A stretch of 64,000 nt of DNA from Cunninghamia lanceolata (taxonomy: Eukaryota; Streptophyta; Pinopsida; Cupressales; Cupressaceae), in contig BSBN01000187.1 in NCBI GenBank assembly GCA_027924645.1, positions 12,542,001 through 12,606,000 of the forward strand, read 5' to 3'. Every line of letters starts with the position of its first letter. Position 1 is the first letter of the stretch. The notes below the pieces were generated by a model that saw only the letters and a list, made by a program, of their open reading frames with translations, searched no databases and was not told the origin of the DNA. This document shows positions 36,431 to 46,709 of this stretch, piece by piece. Made by a program: the position numbers and the translations under genes.

Positions 36431-37761
36431 TTTGAATTTTGTTGACTTTGACTTGTGATCAAAGGTTTGTTATGTTTTTTTATTGTTGAAGTGTAGTGTA
36501 CCTCGTGATGGAATCAAGGGTTTTACCTAGTTTTGACTTGATGTATGTACTTTGTGATGGAATCGAGGGTTTTGGCTTTCTATGTTTCCTAATGTTTTTT
36601 GTATTTTTTTATGCAATGCAATTAAATATAAATGCAAACAAATTTTTTTTCTTTTTTCCCAAATTGAATATTGATCTAATTAACTATGAAAGGAGATATG
36701 GATGCAACTAAATGTGTTTTTTTTAATGTAATATAATCCTATGCTTTGGTCTTTTGTGGAGTGATTTTAAGTCTATTCTAGAAATTGAAGTACTTGAATT
36801 GAAATGCTAATCTAATTGCATGAAATGAAACTAAACAAAGAAAAGCTAATCTAATCAAAACAAATCCTATCAAGGAAAGAGCAACACAAAGATTACTTCC
36901 CCAAGAGCAAGAGTGTGATCTAATTAACTATGAAAGCATGAAAAACCTGGATTTTGTTTGGCGCATGAGCATAATGTATCCTTAGAAGTCCTTTTTTTGG
37001 AAACCTTCTCTCCTCTATAGTAGCAGGGATCTCCTCTTGGAAACAAGGATGAAGAAGCAATTGATTTGAAAGTGGCTTGAGCTATGAAAGCTATGGTAAA
37101 AGAATTCGAGCTATTAAAGCTATTGAAGCACTATGCCTTGGGCTTTTTCAAAAGCAATTAGTGAGCATATGAATGTTATTGAAGTTTTTGAAAGTTTGAC
37201 TAACTAAACTATGAAAATAAAAGTCTCACAAGTCCTTCGAAGAGCATAAGCATTCCATGGAGAGAAAAAAGAAAAGCTGGAAATGGATGTGCAACAATGA
37301 ATTTGCCTCCCATAATGCATATAGGAGGGGGATATTTATAGCTTGGAGAGGCTCATGAATGGTGGAGGTGATTGATGAGTTAACTTCTGTGATTGAAGAG
37401 TTAACAACAGTGAACTAGGTTGATTGGGGAGTGAACAGGCCTGCCTTGATAGCTTATCACTGAAGGAGGAATGGAGTTAGCATGAGATTGGTGGAGAGAT
37501 AAGAATAGATCAGTTGGAGATAAGAATAGAGTGATTGGGAGTGAAGAATGAGTCAGGAATAAACTAGGCTCGGTTAGGGTGGAAGAACCATGCAAACTAG
37601 AGCAAAAATGGAGTTAATTTGGGCCCAAACTAAAGAGAAACTCACATGTTTAAACACAACTAGGTCACTTGTTTCGATAGAGAAAGTCACCTAGGGGACA
37701 AGGTTTTTCCACCCCCAAAACCTCTCCTATTTGAAAAAATTAAACTAAGATTTTAAATAAA

Positions 37762-37763
<2 letters not shown>
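36431..37763. other. Non-coding DNA, nothing recognised
   Basis: Contains a short duplicated motif (GTGATGGAATC followed by AGGGTTTT) at about 36505 and 36555 and AT-rich tracts. No coding region can be supported. Confidence 0.5.

Positions 37764-37813
<50 letters not shown>
37764..37813. repeat. (AT)n microsatellite
   Basis: An uninterrupted alternating AT run of about 50 bp. Confidence 0.95.
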
Positions 37814-37815
<2 letters not shown>

Positions 37816-37879
37816 TTAATATATGCACATGTTCTCTCTACAAAATTAAAAAAGAATAATTAAAAATGTTCAAAAGTTA

Positions 37880-38130
37880 ACCCAAGTTAATTTATTTTTT
37901 TAAAGTTGAGTTACATGAAATAAATGTTTCTATTTTTTTTTTTCCTAAAGAAACAGATGTTTCTAAAATTTTATTTTTTATTTTGAATTAGATTTTTGAA
38001 ACTAAGTTATAAAAATAGATGTTTCTAAAATTTTATTTTTTTATTTTGAATTAGATTTTTTTGAAGTTGAGTTATATAAATAAATGTTTCTATTTTTTTT
38101 TAAATTTTGAATTGATTTTTTTAACATTCA
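37880..38130. repeat. AT-rich tandem repeat with ATGTTTCTA core
   Basis: Four copies of AAAT(A)GATGTTTCTA-like blocks separated by T-rich and TTTTGAATTAGATTTTT segments, spaced 40-80 bp. Confidence 0.6.
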
Positions 38131-38354
38131 ATTAAGTTGATTTTTTAATTTTTTAATTATATATAATAAAAAAGTTGCCACATAAATAAATAAAAATTAA
38201 CATGGCTGCATATAAAAATAAATTAAAATATATTTTTTGATTATCTACTATTGATAATATAAATGCTACATATAAAATAAATTAAAATATTTTTTATGTT
38301 TTTTTATAAATGTTATTGTTGCATATAAAAATAAATAAAAATTAAAATCCTTCA

Positions 38355-38745
38355 TTTTTTATATTAATATATATACACATACATTAATATATATTATTTA
38401 TTCATTTATTTTATTTTATAATAAACATAAATAAAAATTAAAAAATCACAATTACTATTTATTAAATTTTTTATATTAATATAGATACACATATAATTTA
38501 TTCATGTATATTATTTTATAATAAATATAAATAAAAATTAAAAATTCATAATTACTTATTTAATTTTTTTATATTAATATATACACATACATTAATATAT
38601 TTATTTATTTATTTGATTTATTTTATAATAAACATAAATAAAATTAAAAAGTTGTAATTATTATTTTTTAATTTTTTTAATATTAATATATATACACACA
38701 TTAATATATTAATATTTATTATTTATTTTATTTTATAATAAACTA
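38355..38745. repeat. Tandem repeat, period about 95-113 bp
   Basis: Four units, each opening TATTAATATATATACACATA and closing TTATTTTATAATAAACATAA, start near 38361, 38474, 38570 and 38681. Confidence 0.75.
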
Positions 38746-41720
38746 AAGTTGGAGAATGAACTTTCTTTTATTATTTTAGACTTATTTTAGTTTTTTTAGT
38801 TTTTTAGTTTTTACTTTTCACTTTTTGTTTCTATTATAATTATTATAGATCAATTAATTAAAAACAAACTAAGTGAAGTGAAGTAAAGTTTAAGAAAAGA
38901 AAATCCAACTCCAATTTGCTATAATAATTTAAATATTTCAATTATATTTTAATAATATTTTACTCATATTTAACCCAACTTTTTCCATAAACTTGCAAGG
39001 TTGTTAAAATGAATTATTTTTAGAAAGTAAAAGAAAACATCTTTTGACAAAAACAGAGCATCTTTTGACAAAATAAAGAATATTTTATTTTTAAAATGGA
39101 TTAAATATTTAATCATTAGGAGGGATCAATGAAGGGGATATAATTGTATGGAGTTTCACTTAAATGATAAGGTTGCTCAAGGGAGTTTTTAAGGTTAATA
39201 TGGGTGACCCAGAAGAAATGGGTTCTGTGGGTGGTTTTGGGGGCTGAGATTGGTCAGAGGGGGCTAAAGATGACTTCAAGGCCTAAAGACAAGTTATCTA
39301 ACTTCAAGGGAGTGGGTCACCCAGTTTGATAGGGCAGGTCACCCAGGGGAGATCCACTTTACTGGAAGGGCCACCCATGGGAGATCAGGAAGTCAATATG
39401 GGTGACCCAAAAAGGAAGAAATGGGTGATGAAATTGAAAGTGGGAAATGGTCTAGGAGGTTAATTGGAAGCCTTTTGAGGGTTTAAATGGTTGAAAGGGG
39501 CTTAGGGAAAGTGAATTTCCTATCTTGTGATGTCAGTTGGTCAAATCGATAAGGCTAGAAAGTGACAGAAAAGAGTTGTCAACAAAGGGGAGATGGTGAA
39601 GGTGTAGGACCTTAGAAGGTTAGCCAGGGGACAGGGGAGACACAAATAAGGTGAAAAACTTTAATCCACATGTCACCAAGAACAATGCTATTGAGATGTT
39701 ATATTTACACACTTACATGTACATGTTTAGGACTACAACTCATCATTGCATTACCATTTAGGTCCATGCGCATTTTTGGTGCTTATAAGTCTATCAAATT
39801 ATTGTTGGCTCTCAGCGATCTACCTTGGCAATTCCTAATGTCCTAGCTACTCATGTTACACTATTGTTAAGGTCTAGGTCTAGGTTTAGCTATCTTAGTG
39901 AAGATAACTAGGATTAATGCAACAAACATATGCAAAAGAGAACACATGCCAAGAACTTCCATTATACTGTATTATATTATAAAATCTGAGTACATATCAT
40001 AATCAATGATTAGTGATTACAATGCATTAGTCTATTCTCTAATCCCTTTCTTTTATGCATACAAAGTAGTTTACAATTGGTGATCCATTTGCCCATAGAT
40101 AGAATAGGCCAACTCACAAACTCCATGGCCTTAAATGACTACTTAGCTCTTGTGTATTTACATCTTGTACTCTTGTCAGGGAATTAAAATGACCTACACA
40201 TCATGGCTATTTATAAGCTTCCCTATACTAGGGTGGGATCAAAAGCATACTTGGATGCTCTCTTGTGTTGACACCTATCCTCTTATTCCTAACACATGAT
40301 AAAAGATATGTGATCTTTAGCACATGGGTGATGAGAAGCATACAATTTTATCGTCTACCTTTTATCACCATTTATGGCCCTAGTATATACTTTTAGTACT
40401 AACAAATATATTTGTTTAATCACCATTTGTAGCCCCGGTATACACTTTTAGTACTAACAAATATATTTATTTAAATTGAAGATTGTTTCTACAATTCTTA
40501 AACTTCATGATAAATTCTTCAAACTTTGACTCATTGTATTTATTTAACATTTTATATACTAAACTTATAATTGCAAATGTCTATATAAATGAAATTCGCA
40601 ATCATTTAAAGGTGAAGTAGTTCATAAAATATATTTCACCCTATATTTTACTTAAATTACATACCCTAAAAATTGTTTGTTCACCCTCTATTTTATGTAT
40701 ACTTTCACTATATGATTTATATTAATTGGTTCTTGTTTGAGCCATCACGAAATTGTTTTAAAGATAGCAACCATGTGTAAGTAAGTGGGATATGTCACTT
40801 ATGGTTCATCTTCTAATATTATTTTTTTCCTTTATTTTTAAATTTGTCGCTTTAAAGGCTCTCAACCTATTTGGTTTAGATAGGTAATCTAATTCTTTTA
40901 GCAACACATCTTCATGAAAATCCAGTACTCACCTTTTATTTGAATCTTTTTACCAACTTCCATTTAGTCCAATCTAGGTTGAGAATGACTATGGGTGATG
41001 ACAAGAAATCTACCTAAATTGAGATTGGATAGTGAATTCTCATAGGATATACAACCTTTTTGAGTTTCACTTTGATGTGTAATAAGATTGCTTCTCATAG
41101 AGGAATACGGTGGATTATATTATATTTAATTTGAAAGTGATTAAAGACAAATTATATTTCTGTATTTTTTAAATTTTGTTTTAACTTATTTTCTCAAACT
41201 TCATAATATAAATAAATATAAATAATAATATGCATACTTTTTTTTGGTAGTTCCAAATTATACATCAATAATATAAACACTAGTACTTGTATTTTTAAGA
41301 GATGCAAGGGTTTGGTCCATAGGAAAATAATGATATTAGTAATTTAGATGTATTAATTATAATGTGCTATTTTTAAATGCTAGGATTTGATTTGTTTGAA
41401 GATTTGGTTTTTCACATTATTGATTTGAAAATTTTGATTTTTCACTTTATTAATTTGCAGTAACATTTGAAAGATTAGCAAATTAGAAAGTTGTTTTGCA
41501 GTGATAGAAAACTAACAATAATATAGCCTATGGGCTAATAATGACCTATAAAATAAAAACTATATAATATAAATTTAAAAATAGTAAATAAAATAACTCT
41601 TTAATAAATAAAATAATTGTTAAGTAAAAATAAAGGAAGCTTTGGAAATTAAAAAAATAGTTGCAAAGTAAAATAAAATAACTCTAAAATAAATATAATA
41701 ATTCAAAATTGGTATCTAGC
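38746..41720. other. AT-rich intergenic DNA
   Basis: No gene supported. It holds a cluster of GGGTGACCC/GGGTCACCC motifs at about 39200-39410 and a 55-bp tandem duplication at 40364-40474. Confidence 0.55.
40364..40474. repeat. Tandem duplication, 55-bp unit
   Basis: Two adjacent copies starting ATCACCATTT at 40364 and 40419, both containing TTTTAGTACTAACAAATATA. Confidence 0.85.
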
Positions 41721-41721
41721 C

Positions 41722-41880
41722 AAAAGGTTGTAGCTCAATTGGTGAGGATGATGGTATGTATTGATAATACTATCCACAAGGTTCAATTGGTTTAGATGTA
41801 TGATTACTCATCATGTTCTAATCCACTTGTTCATAAAAAGACAAAGATGGTTGTTTCCATCAAAAAAGGATGTGTGCTAA
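41722..41880 (+). mobile_element. SINE-like, tRNA-derived head
   Basis: TAGCTCAATTGG at 41731-41742 resembles an internal A box, and GGTTCAATTGG at 41780-41790 resembles a B box at suitable spacing. The tail contains TTTCCATCAAAAAA, which recurs several times to 42200. Boundaries are uncertain. Confidence 0.45.
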
Positions 41881-42239
41881 CTCATCATGTAAGACATAGA
41901 CCGTCGTTTCCATCAAAAAAAGATGTATCCTTACTCATCATGTTGTAATTTGCTTCTTCAAAAAAAAAATAGAGATGGTTCTTTCCATCAAAAAGATTGA
42001 TATCTTTGACATTTTATCCATACTAGTTTTACAACACTAAAAACTCTAGTTAATTTTAAGACTGAAATTAAATTGACATTTATTGTAAATGTAAGACATA
42101 GATAGTTGTTTCCATCAAAAAAGATTGCTAAAATTTAGCTTGACATTTTATCCATACTAGTTTTACAACACTAAGATGGTTGTTTCCATAAAAAAAATTT
42201 CTAAATTTTAATAAAGCATTGTTGAAAGAACTATATATA

Positions 42240-42345
42240 TAAGTTGGATTTTTAGCCTATACAAACTCATTGGTCCAACATGAATTAGAACCTTTGTGAC
42301 TGCCACAACAACCTTGTGACTTGATCACTACACCATGCCATTATC
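42240..42345 (-). mobile_element. SINE-like fragment
   Basis: On the minus strand GGCATGGTGTAGTGATCAAG holds an A-box-like stretch, and GGTTCTAATTC at 42282-42292 is B-box-like. No clear tail or target duplication. Confidence 0.4.
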
Positions 42346-44284
42346 AATGAAAGAATTTAATGTTATTTATTTCTAATTGTTTTTCTAAACTTAAATGCTA
42401 GTTAAGAAATAAAATTATAGTATAATTATTTAAAAATATTAATATAATTTTTATTGAAAAGATTGACCATCTATCTATCTTAATTTGTTGAAAAATATTT
42501 ATTTTGTTATACTAAGTAAGCTTTAAAAAAATTGTATACAATAAATTTAAGTTCTATAGTCCTATAAAAGTGTGATAATATAATCCCATATCAATAAATA
42601 TTAATAATTAGTGGATAGTATATTATTGTTAACCTTCAATGAGAAATTTCTCTTGGGTTCCAAAACAATTTTCTAACTTGTCATTAAACTATTTTTAGGT
42701 CATTCAAAATCAATAGTATGAAAATTCAAATCTTATCATTATTCAATATTAAAAAAAATCATAATTAATAGATCTAAGTTAGTAATGTTACTAATTTTCC
42801 TAATTCTCCTATCTAATTTTCCTATTGACTAAACTCGTAATGTTACTAATTTTCCTATTGACTAAACCCTTACACCTTTTAAAGATGCAAGTACTAGCAA
42901 TATTATATATGAGAAGAAGTCTGACCAACAAATTGAGATGGTTGTCTTGTTGGTAAGGGCTGTCACATAGGTAGGAATGGCAGGCTGAACGAGTATGGTG
43001 GTCAGTCCCATTTTGATGGCTAGAGGGGCCAGAGATCCACATGGGTGTAAGTTGGATGCTTTCTGTACTATCAACCCAACACTTCTGTCAGCTCTGAAAT
43101 TATGTTGTATCTAATCATTGCATTAGTAACGCCTCTCTATTTTCCTTCACGAAACTTCTCTGCAGGAGAAACATTTTTTCACTTAAAATTCATTTAAATA
43201 CATAAATATGCATGTCTTACTGGGGAATAAAGTAGCCCTGTTCTTTTCCTTGGAAAAGAATGTCTTCCAATTTTTACTTGCTTAAAAGACGAAAAATTGC
43301 CGTGCAATTTTTACCACCACCATACCCAAGAGTGAAAATGTGCAGTACAGTTGGTAGTTGTCCAAACAGAGGAAACAGCTGAAAAGTTGCAATTGTAACG
43401 AACAACTTTGTTGAAAGAATAATAAGGCTGTAATGCATGAGGATAAGTGTAATTATATGATATAAAAAGAGGTGGAAACTGTAAGACATGATAATGGCAA
43501 TGAGAAACTTGTGGGGATTTGGAGTGCCTGCAAGAGCAGAATGCAATAAGAAAAAAGGGGACAATGAAAGAGCAACGGTAATGGGATGGAAAGGTGGAGA
43601 ATTTGTAAATGTGGGTATTGGGCGTTTGATGCTATGTAAATACAGAAAGTATATAATTTAGTGCATGTGTAGTCAAATGAGGGGTCCTTTCATGAGGCTG
43701 TGTATTGGGAAGCCAGCCAGTTGTTGCAGTGCCTCTAGATTTGGATGTATGTTCAATGCACAGATAAGTGCATAGTGTGTTCTATGTGTATTCAATGCAA
43801 TTGATGTATGATGGGGACCTTGTATGAGGATGAGGCTGCATAGTTGATTGTAGAACAGCTTTTGGAATGAGGATATGGAGATATTTATGCTACAAAATTG
43901 ATTGAGTGGCAAAAAAGACACACATTAGCAGGTAGAGGAAATGAAATTGCTTGATTGTTTACAGCGCACTGCATATAATCAAGTGAGTGCATATTCATAC
44001 TACTTGCTACATTTTGGAATCCTTGCTAGGCAAAGTTCGTTCAGTTGCTTTGTTCTCAACTTCTTGGTCAACTTATATGCATTTTTCTGCAATTGTGTTG
44101 TTGTCAACAGGTGTGTGTCTCCTTGGTGTGCATTCACAATAGGTTCTGCAAGTCTAAGGAAGATCAGGTGGGTGTGAAATTGAGGCAACTTACATATGGG
44201 TCTTGGATGACAGTTGATGCTATATTGACAGATACTATGATTTGGCATACAATCCCTTCTATCTGACGGACAGTTCTGTGTTAT
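42346..44284. other. Upstream region of the 649-codon gene
   Basis: A TTACTAATTTTCC motif is repeated at 42786-42860. TATAAAAAG at 43461 on the plus strand is a possible promoter, with any first exon further downstream. The short frames at 42809-43074 minus are unrecognised. Confidence 0.4.
43461..43469 (+). promoter_or_regulatory. Possible TATA box of the 649-codon gene
   Basis: TATAAAAAG in a region without transposon coding. The transcript start and first exon are not determined, so this is a guess from motif and position. Confidence 0.25.
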
Positions 44285-44615
44285 TGAAATAAGGAGAGGA
44301 GTCAAAGTTATAATCAGAAGGTGGATGGCTATTACTATTAGCAACTACTCCTTTCTCATAGGAGAGGAGCCAAAATTATATTCAGAATGTGGATGGTAAA
44401 TTGGTGAGTACTACTTTCTAATAGGAGAAGAGAGTAAACAATTATATTCAAATGTTGGATGTTAAGTTTAACTATTACTTTCTGATAGAAGAGGAGCCAA
44501 AATTATATTCAGAACCTATTAGTCCGATGGTAACTACTATTATCTGATAGGAGAGGAGTCAAAGTTAATACAGAAAGTGGATGGAAACTGCTAATTTATG
44601 ATAGATCCTTCTCTA
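44285..44615. repeat. Five-copy minisatellite just upstream of the gene
   Basis: Units open GGAGAGGAGYCAAA at about 44293, 44361, 44424, 44488 and 44550 and carry CAGAAxGTGGATGG. Spacing is 62-68 bp. It lies within the probable 5' UTR intron of the gene. Confidence 0.85.
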
Positions 44616-44739
44616 TTGGATGGTCTCCACTTTGAGACATCAAAGTAGAGGATGTCAATACCATGATGTTACAAATCTGAAGCTATTCAGTTTTCTTAAT
44701 TTAATCCCTAGACTGTTTTCTCTGTATTGTTGTTGGCAC

Positions 44740-44741
44740 AG
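44740..44741 (+). promoter_or_regulatory. Probable splice acceptor before the start codon
   Basis: A pyrimidine-rich stretch, TGTTTTCTCTGTATTGTTG, ends GGCACAG just before CC-ATG. It suggests that a 5' UTR intron ends two bases before the start codon. Confidence 0.5.
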
Positions 44742-44743
44742 CC

Positions 44744-46693
44744 ATGAGGCCGATTTTCTTGGAGATGATGAATAATTCGGTCATGGGTAGTGCAGTTTCT
44801 GCATTGACTATGGCGTGGAAGAAGAGATATATCTCTGATGATCAATGGGAGCTGCTATATTGGGAGTTTTTCTATTGTTGTTCCTTCTTCTGGAAGTATC
44901 CAATTCACATAGCTGCTTTTGTCATTTGTGCTCCAAGGTTGATCAAAATACTATTGTTCTTCTATCCTCTGATGATTTCCACGGTGCTTTTCTTGCTGAT
45001 TGTATTTAGCCTTGGCCCACAGTTGGAAAGAATGAGGGTTGATAGGGATCTGCAGTGGCATAGGTTTAGAGAGGCAGCTGTGAGTGTTGAAGACAGTAGT
45101 GGAGATAGTTGTGCATGTCAACAGCCTTATGGAAAAATTGCAATGCCTGGAGGGGTTAATGGAAAGCTGGGTCAAGGTGCAGATGGTTGGGCAGAATGGA
45201 CAGAGAGTCTTGAGAAATTAGACCCGTCTATTTTTTATCTAGAAGAGCATCCCAGTATAGAGAAAAATGACAAAAATGTTGACTTTGGAAAAGCTACAGA
45301 GGAGAAGGTTGAACAGGATGGAGGAGGCCCAATTGACGTTTCAGGCAAGAGTCTTATTCTAGGCAAGGTAAGAGAGCTTATGGAGAGATTACTTGATGAA
45401 TTGGGAGGGAGAGTAGAGCTTGATGCTTTGAATGCTTTGGAGAGTATCACGCAAGTCCTGATTGAGAGCACAGGGATGGATTTTCAGAACCAAGGCAAGT
45501 ATACTTGCCCTTTTGACATGATAGTGAACGAGTACGAACTATCAGATGACAAGCAATTCCATAAAACTTTGTATGCCGGAGACTCTGATTTACTATCCAG
45601 ACGAGGCACTGAGAGTGCTGAAACCCTTGAGCATGCACCCTGTGAAAATACCGAGAATTTTAGGGATGATGAGAAAGAAAGAAAGAGCTCTAGCATTCTG
45701 GCGATCGCAGAAGCAGAGCACAAGCAATCAGATGACAGGCAATTGCATGAAACAGGCAATGTTGGAGACTCTGGATGTCTTATAAGGCCACTGAGAATTG
45801 AAAGCCAAAGTGATATGGGTTTTGATCATGCATCAGAAATTTCCAAAGATGAAGAGGACATCAGTGAAAATTTGATCTTTCTATCTGCAGAGGATAAGTT
45901 AATAGATGATGAACAGTTCCAAACAACAGGTTATGTTCAAAACAGTGATTTCAAAGCCAGATCAAATAATGTTATGTCAACTTGCACAGGACAGGGCAAT
46001 GCAGCTTCAGTATCTCAGGATCTAGGAACTAGCGTCCCGGTTCTAGAGAGAGAACAGAACTCAAATGGGCTTTGGGACTTTCCTCAGGATGAATTAAGAA
46101 CATGCAGAAACCTGCCAATTGAGGCTTTGAAAGATGAGTCCAGAGGCATGGATCAGCTCTGGGAAGCACATGATGATTTTGGCGAGAAGGCCTCTGCTAC
46201 TGGGAAGGAAAAAGACTGGAAGGAAATACTTAGTAATAACTGCAATAGAGATCAGCAAGAGCACTATCAACTTCCATCCTCCTTTGTACGAATCCCAGAA
46301 CACAAAAATAAGCAACAAAGTGTGGTGGCTGGTAAGCTGAGAAACAGTAATTCAGAACCAATCACCTATTTAAAGAGGCCCCAGATTTTGACATCTCCAG
46401 TTATGCTTCTAGGGACAGCGGAAATGGATCTCCTTTGGGAAAAATACAATGATGCAAGCCAGGGATCACTATCTACAAGGAAGGACACCACAACAGACCT
46501 TGATGGAGATCTCCAAGAAATTATGGATTCTGATGCAGAGGACTTACAAGAAACCTCCCAGGTTTGTTGTCTTCAAGCATTAAAATTTTCTAAAGGAAAA
46601 ATGCCTTTGAGAAAACCCAGTTTGAAGAAAATATCCAAGGCCTTGAAAAAGCTTGGTCTTCTGACGCATTTCAGAGGCCGAAAGACGTCTTGA
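44744..46693 (+). CDS. Plant membrane-anchored protein of unknown function, 649 aa
   Basis: The only intact long gene in the window, and unrelated to the retrotransposons. Residues 41-65 and 68-92 are hydrophobic (the second contains FFYPLMISTVLFLLIVFSLG), giving one hairpin or two membrane spans near the N-terminus, probably in the endomembrane system. The rest is acidic and hydrophilic, with a helical Leu-rich patch at about 203-242. Three degenerate repeats follow the pattern DD.Q.H.T....GDS (about 268, 329 and 388). Two tryptophan motifs read MDQLWEAHDD (469) and MDLLWEKYND (561). The C-terminus is strongly basic after CCLQALKFSKGKM. I read this as a plant-conserved protein type but cannot name a function. 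The start at MRPIF follows a splice acceptor; Met8 or Met9 is an alternative. Confidence 0.85.
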   Translation: MRPIFLEMMNNSVMGSAVSALTMAWKKRYISDDQWELLYWEFFYCCSFFWKYPIHIAAFVICAPRLIKILLFFYPLMISTVLFLLIVFSLGPQLERMRVDRDLQWHRFREAAVSVEDSSGDSCACQQPYGKIAMPGGVNGKLGQGADGWAEWTESLEKLDPSIFYLEEHPSIEKNDKNVDFGKATEEKVEQDGGGPIDVSGKSLILGKVRELMERLLDELGGRVELDALNALESITQVLIESTGMDFQNQGKYTCPFDMIVNEYELSDDKQFHKTLYAGDSDLLSRRGTESAETLEHAPCENTENFRDDEKERKSSSILAIAEAEHKQSDDRQLHETGNVGDSGCLIRPLRIESQSDMGFDHASEISKDEEDISENLIFLSAEDKLIDDEQFQTTGYVQNSDFKARSNNVMSTCTGQGNAASVSQDLGTSVPVLEREQNSNGLWDFPQDELRTCRNLPIEALKDESRGMDQLWEAHDDFGEKASATGKEKDWKEILSNNCNRDQQEHYQLPSSFVRIPEHKNKQQSVVAGKLRNSNSEPITYLKRPQILTSPVMLLGTAEMDLLWEKYNDASQGSLSTRKDTTTDLDGDLQEIMDSDAEDLQETSQVCCLQALKFSKGKMPLRKPSLKKISKALKKLGLLTHFRGRKTS

Positions 46694-46707
46694 ATCTGAG
46701 TTAAAAG

Positions 46708-46709
46708 GT
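46708..46709 (+). promoter_or_regulatory. Possible splice donor after the stop codon
   Basis: AAAAGGTAAGAAAA lies 14 bases after the TGA. It fits a plant donor and suggests a 3' UTR intron; the acceptor is not identified. Confidence 0.4.

Noticed and set aside
42862..43074. Minus-strand 70-codon frame with a hydrophobic end
   Set aside because: Looked protein-like at first, but two overlapping frames are open and neither has a recognisable family signature.
43274..43564. 96-codon minus-strand frame upstream of the gene
   Set aside because: No motif, and it overlaps the possible TATA box. Not supported as a gene.
44951..46318. Minus-strand frames of 63-91 codons
   Set aside because: Shadows of the 649-codon gene on the plus strand.
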